A DNA stretch of 13,573 nt from Rikenellaceae bacterium. Its GTDB lineage: Bacteria > Bacteroidota > Bacteroidia > Bacteroidales > UBA932. Each line of letters opens with the position of its first letter. The first letter of the stretch is position 1. The notes beneath the pieces were generated by a model. That model did not search any database and had not been told where the DNA came from. It worked only from the letters and a program-made list of their open reading frames with translations. The stretch is taken from NCBI GenBank assembly GCA_900769735.1, contig CAAGHY010000178.1, positions 1 to 13,573 of the forward strand. Reading direction: 5' to 3'. Made by a program: the position numbers and the translations under genes. Below, in pieces: positions 7,745 to 12,627 of this stretch.

Positions 7745-8446
7745 ATGGCAAAGAAAGAAGGTATAAGAAATTTGTTTGACAATATAGCTCCGGATTACGA
7801 CAAGCTGAACCACATCCTTTCATTGAATATAGACAAGGGATGGCGCAAAAAGGCCGTAAAGGAGATGCTGGATACAAACACGCCACTGGATATTCTTGAT
7901 GTTGCTTGCGGCACAGGTGATTTTACAATTGAGATTGCCCAAAAAGCGCCGGCAGGGAGCAAGGTAACAGGAATAGACCTTTCAGAAGGGATGATGAAGA
8001 TTGGACGGGAGAAGATAAAGGCCGCCGGAGTGGATGCCGTTATGGTACAGGGGGATTGTGAGGAACTTCCATATGAAGAGGACTCCTTCCACAGAATTTC
8101 AGTTGGTTTTGGAGTGCGCAATTTTGAACATCTTGATATTGGACTTAAAGAGATGTACAGGGTGCTGTGCAAAGATGGGAAACTGGTAATCCTGGAACTT
8201 TCTGTTCCTTCAAACCCCGTTATCCGCTGGTGCTACAAACTTTATTTCCTTAAGATCCTTCCAACCATTGGTGGATGGATATCGGGTGACAGAGGGGCAT
8301 ATGAATATCTTCCTGCCTCAGTTCTCCGTTTTCCAGCACCTGACAAATTCATGCAAATGATGCGTGAGGCCGGTTTCAGCAGTGTTACCCACAGGAGCCT
8401 CACTTTGGGCATTTGCCGTATGTATATAGGTATAAAAGGGGAATAG
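7745..8446 (+). CDS. menG: demethylmenaquinone C-methyltransferase (MenG/UbiE)
   Basis: MenG uses S-adenosylmethionine to methylate demethylmenaquinone, the last step of menaquinone synthesis. The 233-aa Rossmann methyltransferase opens with the family N-terminus VRxLFDxIAPxYDxLNHxLS-like block (residues 7-27). It then has the SAM motif DVACGTGDF (52-60), an acidic motif around GIDLSEG (76-82), and the UbiE signature GFGVRNFEHL (121-130) followed by EMYRVLCKDGKLVILE. Length agrees with the family. The next gene, menA, begins 1 bp after its stop, so the two final menaquinone steps are coded together. In a Bacteroidales organism the substrate is expected to be demethylmenaquinone, not a ubiquinone precursor. 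Confidence 0.95.
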   Translation: MAKKEGIRNLFDNIAPDYDKLNHILSLNIDKGWRKKAVKEMLDTNTPLDILDVACGTGDFTIEIAQKAPAGSKVTGIDLSEGMMKIGREKIKAAGVDAVMVQGDCEELPYEEDSFHRISVGFGVRNFEHLDIGLKEMYRVLCKDGKLVILELSVPSNPVIRWCYKLYFLKILPTIGGWISGDRGAYEYLPASVLRFPAPDKFMQMMREAGFSSVTHRSLTLGICRMYIGIKGE

Positions 8447-8447
8447 G

Positions 8448-9317
8448 ATGAAGCAGTGGATTGAAGCAATGCGTTTGAGGACACTTCCTGTAAGCATTTC
8501 AGGGGTACTTGCCGGTATTTCCTGCGCTGTTGCTATGGGGTGTTTCAAAGCAATTCCCGCTATATTGTGTCTCCTATTTGCTATGCTGGCCCAAATTGCA
8601 TCCAATTTTGGGAATGAATACTATGATTATAAAAAGGGTGTGGACAAGAAAGGGCGCGAGGGGTTCCGCAGAGGAGTTACAGAAGGGGACATCTCTCCCA
8701 CCGCAATGAAATATGCCACATTCGGCACCTTGGGAGCTGCCGCTGCAATTGGATGCCTTATGCTTATTTACGGAAGCTGGTGGATGATTCCTGTTGGCAT
8801 CTGCATAGGCCTTTTTGCTTTGGCTTACAGCGCCGGCCCATACCCACTGTCACATAACGGACTGGGAGATGTGGCGGTGGTACTTTTCTTTGGAGTTGTT
8901 CCGGTAACTTTAACCTGCTACCTGCAGCAGGGAAATTGGGATGGATTGGGTTGCTCCCTACCCGTTTCTGTTGCCGTTGGTCTGATGGCTGCAAATGTGC
9001 TTATAGTGAACAACTACAGGGACAAAGATGATGATGAAGCTGTGGGAAAGAACACCACTGTGGTGATTTTTGGAAGAAAGGCGATGGGGAAAGTTTATCT
9101 GTTATCGGGAATAATGGCATCCTTCATTGCTGCTGCAACGAGTGCGGCTTATGACATTGTCCTTATGGCTCCTGCTGCGTATGTTATACTGCATGTTGCA
9201 ACTTGGAAAAGGCTTGTTGCAAAGAGCGGTGCAGCCTTGAATCCCATTCTTGGTGAGACTGCAAGAAATCTTTTGATATTTACTTTGCTGCTTTTGCTGG
9301 CAGTTTGTATATTTTAA
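8448..9317 (+). CDS. menA: 1,4-dihydroxy-2-naphthoate polyprenyltransferase (MenA)
   Basis: MenA joins a polyprenyl diphosphate to DHNA in the inner membrane, forming demethylmenaquinone for the adjacent MenG. The 289-aa protein begins WIEAMRLRTLPVSISGV, as MenA proteins do. It has the first Asp motif NFGNEYYDYKKGVD (53-66) and the second NNYRDKDDDEAVGKNT (188-203), with about eight hydrophobic helices. It starts 1 bp after menG with GGGG a few bases upstream, so translation is coupled. Of the two MenA-like genes in the window this one has the stronger context for being the housekeeping enzyme. The second motif has an unusually acidic DKDDDE run. Confidence 0.93.
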   Translation: MKQWIEAMRLRTLPVSISGVLAGISCAVAMGCFKAIPAILCLLFAMLAQIASNFGNEYYDYKKGVDKKGREGFRRGVTEGDISPTAMKYATFGTLGAAAAIGCLMLIYGSWWMIPVGICIGLFALAYSAGPYPLSHNGLGDVAVVLFFGVVPVTLTCYLQQGNWDGLGCSLPVSVAVGLMAANVLIVNNYRDKDDDEAVGKNTTVVIFGRKAMGKVYLLSGIMASFIAAATSAAYDIVLMAPAAYVILHVATWKRLVAKSGAALNPILGETARNLLIFTLLLLLAVCIF

Positions 9318-9365
9318 TATTAAGTGACACCTCACTGCGGATGCCATCCTAAACTGTTTTACAAA

Positions 9366-10220
9366 ATGAATACTGTCTGGATTGTTATGCCAATATTGCT
9401 TGTTCTAATGTTCCTGCTTGGAACAGACCTGAACAAACAGGCTTTTACCAATGTTGCCAAAAACCCCAAGGCCGTTATTGCCGGTATGGTTGGGCAGCTG
9501 ATACTGCTTCCGCTTATAGCTTTTGGAATTGCGTGGGCCTTGAAACTGCCCCCTGTATATTTTATGGGTCTTGTACTTGTAGCGTGCTGCCCAGGTGGAA
9601 GCTCTTCAAATGTTTTCTCAATGCTTGCCAAAGGTGACGTTGCATTGTCTGTAACCCTTACAGCTGTAAGCAGCATTGTTACCCTTTTCACACTGCCGTT
9701 GGTTATGGGCGGCGTTTCAGTGTTTGTTTCGGAACAGGCAGGAGTTGATGTAGTGCTCCCTGTTGGGAAACTGTTTGTGCAGAATATTGTATTGCTGTTT
9801 GTACCTATGTTTTTGGGTATTGCATTGCGCCATTTCAAACCTGCGGTTGCAGCTAAGGTGAACAAAGTATTGGGCAAATGTGCCTTCCCTGCCCTTATGG
9901 TACTTGCCGGAGTATTCTTCCTGCAGTATACATCTGAGATTTTTGCAAACTTCCGCGTTCTTGGAGTAGCAGGTGCATTCCTGATTTTGGGAGCAATGCT
10001 GTGCAGTTCGCTTCTTTCCCGCATAGGACACTTTTCAGACGGCGTCCGCCGCACAATTGTTATTGAGGTTGGTATGCAGAATGCCGCACAGGCCATAGCA
10101 ATTGCCTCATCCCCATTCATCTTCAACAGCGGCGAAATGGCCATTCCGGCAATCATCTACGCCTTGCTGATGAATGTGATTCTGCTATGCTATGTATGGG
10201 GGATACGCAGGAGGGCATAA
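9366..10220 (+). CDS. bile acid:sodium symporter family (BASS/SBF) transporter
   Basis: This 284-aa protein has about ten membrane segments. It carries the two BASS unwound-helix motifs: LVACCPGGSSSNVFSMLAKG near 71-90 and IEVGMQNAAQAIAIASS near 233-249. Family members couple sodium to uptake of bile acids or small organic anions such as pantoate or pyruvate; the substrate cannot be told here. A bile-acid role would fit a gut Bacteroidales but is unproven. ATG 9366 (MNTVWIVMPI) begins the first helix directly; a GTG at 9324 in frame would add 14 residues. The gene follows menA by 48 bp on the same strand and may share its transcript. No hairpin terminator is visible after it. Confidence 0.9.
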   Translation: MNTVWIVMPILLVLMFLLGTDLNKQAFTNVAKNPKAVIAGMVGQLILLPLIAFGIAWALKLPPVYFMGLVLVACCPGGSSSNVFSMLAKGDVALSVTLTAVSSIVTLFTLPLVMGGVSVFVSEQAGVDVVLPVGKLFVQNIVLLFVPMFLGIALRHFKPAVAAKVNKVLGKCAFPALMVLAGVFFLQYTSEIFANFRVLGVAGAFLILGAMLCSSLLSRIGHFSDGVRRTIVIEVGMQNAAQAIAIASSPFIFNSGEMAIPAIIYALLMNVILLCYVWGIRRRA

Positions 10221-10260
10221 TTCCTGTCCAAATCATATTAGCCGTCCTTTATTCGTCTTA

Positions 10261-10353
10261 CATTCCCGGCATTCCAGTATTCCAGCATTCCAGTATTCCA
10301 GCATTCTCGACATTCCCGCATTCCCGACATTCCCGACATTCCCGCATTCCCGA
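10261..10353. repeat. short-unit array of CATTCCCGA-type repeats
   Basis: Eleven consecutive units of 7-9 bp fill this stretch. The first half uses CATTCCAGT/ATTCCAG variants (an alternating 16-bp unit) and the second half uses CATTCCCG and CATTCCCGA. It is C-rich on the plus strand and GGGAATG-rich on the minus strand. It lies between the transporter stop and the first 150-bp repeat; 10221-10260 holds nothing recognisable. Short unit length and near identity suggest slippage, so copy number may vary between strains. It is not a CRISPR, as there are no spacers. Confidence 0.85.
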
Positions 10354-10387
10354 CAACAGATACCGTGTGTACTCCGGGGTTGATCAC

Positions 10388-10537
10388 TCCTGCAATTCAC
10401 AGTGGGCAGAGTTCCCAGCCAAACCTCTTTCTGGCAAAGGGCAATGCCCACCACAGAACAATTTTGTTGCACAGTGGGCAGAATCCCCTACTGGAAGTAC
10501 CTCTGTAGCAGGAGGCTGCCCACTGCAAAATGCAGGA
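10388..10537. repeat. 150-bp REPIN-like repeat, left copy
   Basis: The unit is bounded by imperfect 21-bp inverted repeats (10388-10408 and 10517-10537, 18 of 21 pairing; ends TCCTGCA and TGCAGGA). Inside are two 50-bp hairpins, each starting GTGGGCA and ending TGCCCAC (10402-10451 and 10474-10523), separated by a 22-nt linker with an AACAA-TT-TTGTT stem. It is a direct repeat of 11858-12007: exactly the same length, about 111 of 150 positions identical by hand, and 39 bp identical in the centre (10442-10480). Similarity continues weakly for ~12 bp beyond the right end. It lies about 100 bp before the RAYT start. Confidence 0.85.
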
Positions 10538-10635
10538 GTTATCGGGAAGAAAAAAATTGCAAGAATTGCTTTGAGAAGAGTGGAATTTCCCATAAATTTG
10601 TAACAGGGCGACCACTGGAGGCGCTGGAATTGAAG

Positions 10636-11601
10636 ATGAAGATTAATGATGAGTTGCTCAGGCAGATAGTATCTGACCTCTCTCTTGACGAACCTTTTGC
10701 AAAAGGTAAAAAACTTCTCGTACGTAACTGCTGGCATTTTTACACAGACGGCTCTTCTGTGGACAGGTTGTTTGATGATGAAACCGATTTTACAAATGCC
10801 ATGAACAGAATATTTGTAATCAGCCGGAATTATAATGTCATTATCCTTGCTTTTTGTCTGATGGATACTCATATCCATTTCATTCTGTACGGGCAGTTCT
10901 CCGAGTGCAACAAGTTCATGCACGAGTACATCAGACTCACTTCACGCAATATCTCTTTGAGGCACAACGAGAAAAAGAAACTTTTCAGATTGCCGTTAAG
11001 TCATCAGTACATAGACAATGATTTTTATCTTAAAACTGCCATTGCATATGTGATAAAAAATGCCCCCGTAGGTGGGCTTGGGCACAACGCCTGGGACTAT
11101 CCCTGGTGTTCCGGCGGGCTCTACTTCAGGCAACAGGGATATTGGACATCTCCGGGATGGAAAGACATTTCCTCATCCAATAGATTGTCCCGGATGACCT
11201 ACCGCCAGAAAAGGGCAATTCTCAATACAAAAAATGACAACATACAAGATGCGTCAGTTATCGGGAAGATCATATTCCCTGGCGAGTATGTTGCATATGA
11301 ACTGGTGGAGAACATTTTCAAAAGCGTAAAAAGTTTCAACTGGTTTATGTGTATAAGCAAAGAGGAAGACATTGAATCCCGTGCCGGCAGCATTTCACGC
11401 CTTTCAATTCCAATCCAGGAAATGCGGCAACACAGAAACGACATTTGCAGGGAACTGTTCAACAGCAATAGCATAAGAACCCTCAACACAACCCAAAGAA
11501 TTAAATTGGCCAAAGTGCTACGGAGCAGATACAACTGTTCCATCAAACAGATTGCCCGCCTGTGCGGACTGGTTTACAGCGAATTGGCCGGAATGCTGTA
11601 A
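10636..11601 (+). CDS. REP-associated tyrosine transposase (RAYT), Y1/HUH family
   Basis: RAYTs are IS200/IS605-type single-strand endonucleases that recognise REP hairpins. This 321-aa protein has MDTHIHFILYG, in which His79 and His81 form the HUH metal site. About 50 residues later comes the block AYVIKNAPVGGL...WDYPWCS (137-158), matching the RAYT YIxxNPxxAGL...YPWSS pattern. Tyr138, or less likely Tyr131, is the candidate nucleophile. The C-terminal ~140 residues end in a likely helix-turn-helix (TTQRIKLAKVLRSRY...SIKQIARLCGLVYSELAGML, 285-321). ATG 10636 starts it; the frame is open back to a GTG at 10402, but that part translates repeat DNA. It is flanked by two direct 150-bp hairpin repeats, as expected for a RAYT. 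It appears intact. Confidence 0.85.
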   Translation: MKINDELLRQIVSDLSLDEPFAKGKKLLVRNCWHFYTDGSSVDRLFDDETDFTNAMNRIFVISRNYNVIILAFCLMDTHIHFILYGQFSECNKFMHEYIRLTSRNISLRHNEKKKLFRLPLSHQYIDNDFYLKTAIAYVIKNAPVGGLGHNAWDYPWCSGGLYFRQQGYWTSPGWKDISSSNRLSRMTYRQKRAILNTKNDNIQDASVIGKIIFPGEYVAYELVENIFKSVKSFNWFMCISKEEDIESRAGSISRLSIPIQEMRQHRNDICRELFNSNSIRTLNTTQRIKLAKVLRSRYNCSIKQIARLCGLVYSELAGML

Positions 11602-11603
11602 GC

Positions 11604-11648
11604 AGACCTGCCTGTCCCGTCCACTTCTCGCCCCAGGTCTTGACAGGC
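11604..11648 (+). other. interleaved inverted repeats just after the RAYT stop (pseudoknot-like)
   Basis: Two perfect 7-bp complementary pairs interleave: AGACCTG (11604-11610) with CAGGTCT (11634-11640), and GCCTGTC (11610-11616) with GACAGGC (11642-11648). The order a-b-a'-b' is that of an H-type pseudoknot or of two mutually exclusive hairpins. No T-tract follows, so it is not an ordinary terminator. It begins 3 nt after the RAYT stop. Confidence 0.5.
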
Positions 11649-11857
11649 CAATGATTCCAAGATAAATATACAGCATTCACTTATATTGAATGAACCTTTT
11701 GCAAAACTATCCGTTTATACAGGTGAAATAGTTTTAAGTTAGGTTAAGTCGGGCAGGCCCTGCAGCTTTCAAGGAAGGTTGTGGGGCTTATTTTTGCCTC
11801 AAGCTGCATCTTCCTGCGATTCGTGGTGGCTGTACTCCTGATGGGTATGTGATATCT
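11649..11857. other. non-coding spacer with degenerate repeat fragment
   Basis: No gene is seen here. The stretch contains an 8-bp perfect inverted repeat TGCAGCTT (11761-11768) / AAGCTGCA (11801-11808). At 11808-11832 it has a decayed copy of the left end of the 150-bp repeat (TTCCTGCGATTCGTGGTGG against TTCCTGCATTTCGTAGTGG at 11855-11873), lying 47 bp before the intact copy. A 15-bp string GAACCTTTTGCAAAA (11692-11706) also occurs inside the RAYT gene at 10690-10704. The region looks like layered remnants of repeat insertions. Confidence 0.5.
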
Positions 11858-12007
11858 TCCTGCATTTCGTAGTGGGCAATACACCCTGGGAGATTGCCTT
11901 TTGAAAAAGGACAATGCCCACCACAGAACAATTTTGTTGCACAGTGGGCAATAGAACTGCCCAGAGATACTTCTGCGGCAGGAGGCTGCACACTGCGAAT
12001 TGCTGGA
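11858..12007. repeat. 150-bp REPIN-like repeat, right copy
   Basis: This is the direct repeat of 10388-10537, with the same four-motif layout: hairpins at 11872-11921 and 11944-11993, each 50 bp, and terminal inverted repeats at 11858-11878 and 11987-12007 (17 of 21 pairing). The last TGCCCAC has become TGCACAC. The centre (11912-11950) is identical to the left copy, while the hairpin interiors differ at more than half of positions in places. Together the copies bracket the RAYT with a 1470-bp period. No target-site duplication is seen, as expected for Y1 elements. Confidence 0.85.
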
Positions 12008-12015
12008 GTTGCAAG

Positions 12016-12135
12016 GAAGAGTTCCTGAAACCGCAATGCAATGAAAAGTTGCTGAAGCCGCAAAGAAGAGTTCCTGATGCCGCAATGCAATGAAAAGTTA
12101 CTGAAGCCGCAAAGAAGAGTTCCTGATGCCGCAAG
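12016..12135. repeat. 49-bp tandem repeat, about 2.4 copies
   Basis: Copies run 12016-12064 and 12065-12113, differing at three positions, with a partial third copy from 12114. Each is built from two related subunits of 27 and 22 bp sharing GAA(G/A)AGTT(C/A)CTGA(T/A)GCCGCAA. The period is not a multiple of three and no reading frame is favoured, so it is not a coding repeat. It follows directly on the right 150-bp repeat. From 12136 to 12235 nothing further is recognised. Confidence 0.85.
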
Positions 12136-12235
12136 GAAGAGTTGCAGGAATTACAAGGGAGAGAAAGGTATTGGGATTGCGCCCGCAATGTCCATATTAC
12201 CACATTACTCAATGAGGGGCTGGCTACCTTGGAGC

Positions 12236-12267
12236 AACAAAAAAGCCGATGCTTCTGCATCGGCTTT
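12236..12267 (-). terminator. Rho-independent terminator of tRNA-His
   Basis: On the minus strand AAAGCCGATGC (12267-12257), loop AGAA, and GCATCGGCTTT (12252-12242) form a perfect 11-bp stem, followed by more T residues (six in a row counting the stem end). It begins 4 nt after the tRNA 3' end, so it ends that transcript. Confidence 0.92.
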
Positions 12268-12270
12268 AGG

Positions 12271-12345
12271 GGTGGAAGATGGGATTCGAACCCACGACCT
12301 CTGGTGCCACAAACCAGCGCTCTAACCAACTGAGCTACAACCACC
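12271..12345 (-). tRNA. tRNA-His (anticodon GTG) with mismatched acceptor stem
   Basis: The minus strand folds as a tRNA: D stem GCTC/GAGC, anticodon stem CTGGT/ACCAG around loop TTGTGGC (anticodon GTG, His), variable loop AGGTC, T arm GTGGG-TTCGAAT-CCCAT. The G before position 1 (12345) and C73 (12271) provide the G-1:C73 pair typical of tRNA-His. The acceptor strands GTGGTTG and CTTCCAC pair at five of seven positions, but T5:T68 and T6:T67 are U-U mismatches. CCA is not encoded. It has its own promoter and terminator, so it looks expressed despite the mismatches. Confidence 0.9.
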
Positions 12346-12383
12346 ATTTTGTTGTTCCGCCGGGAATTTCCCGAATCGGACTG

Positions 12384-12413
12384 CAAAGGTACATAAAAAT
12401 TTCAATCACGCAA
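12384..12413 (-). promoter_or_regulatory. tRNA-His promoter, Bacteroidota type
   Basis: On the minus strand GTTG is followed by 19 nt and then TACCTTTG (12391-12384), an ideal -33/-7 pair, with an A/T-tract upstream resembling an UP element. The downstream CAGTCCG matches that after the rRNA promoter. A CGGGAA-T-TTCCCG palindrome (12361-12373) lies in the short leader. Confidence 0.75.
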
Positions 12414-12565
12414 CTTTTTTATGCAAAAAAGTGAAAAAAGTGTGTTTCATCGGGAACAAGAGGTGCCCGCAAACACAACTTCTACGCCAAATTATTAAAT
12501 TTTTAGCAAGTGTAAAATTATAAAATTTTTCTTTTAATTATCACAAATTCAACACATTTTTTTAT
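12414..12565. other. AT-rich divergent control region
   Basis: No gene is seen between the tRNA-His promoter and the carboxyltransferase promoter. Visible structure: a tandem 9-mer AAAAAAGTG (12425-12442). Then a two-part stem-loop, TGTGTTT (12441-12447) with AAACACA (12471-12477) enclosing CGGG (12451-12454) with CCCG (12466-12469). Then an AT-rich 16-bp direct repeat (12489-12504 and 12515-12530, 15 of 16 identical, 26-bp period). These could be regulator sites or curved DNA; none matches a named operator. Confidence 0.4.
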
Positions 12566-12573
12566 TAGATTTG
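12566..12573 (+). promoter_or_regulatory. possible -7 element for the carboxyltransferase gene
   Basis: TAGATTTG matches TAnnTTTG and would start transcription near 12580, giving a leader of about 48 nt. No -33 TTTG is at the right distance, so this is tentative. Confidence 0.4.
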
Positions 12574-12627
12574 TAGACCTTAAACGCTTTGAAAAAAATA
12601 TACACTATAAAAAACACTTGAAAATTT

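Noticed and set aside
9359..10156. 265-aa minus-strand open frame opposite the BASS transporter
   Set aside because: The composition is that of an antisense shadow (Thr/Pro/Ser/Ile-rich) and the plus-strand gene has clear family motifs.
10261..10353. CRISPR array
   Set aside because: Units are 7-9 bp with no spacers and no cas genes are nearby.
11256..11269. 14-bp match AGTTATCGGGAAGA between the RAYT gene and 10537-10550
   Set aside because: A match of this length is expected about once by chance in a window this size, and flanks do not match.
10388..12007. Classical composite transposon or IS with target-site duplications
   Set aside because: The flanking units are hairpin repeats without encoded transposase, no target duplication is visible, and the enclosed enzyme is a Y1 RAYT, not a DDE transposase.
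12142..12333. Plus-strand frame containing RWDSNPRPLVPQTS
   Set aside because: This is a well-known false protein produced by translating the antisense of a tRNA gene.
11799..12386. 195-aa minus-strand open frame with apparent peptide repeats
   Set aside because: It translates the tRNA-His gene, its terminator and the 49-bp tandem array; the repeat period is not a multiple of three.
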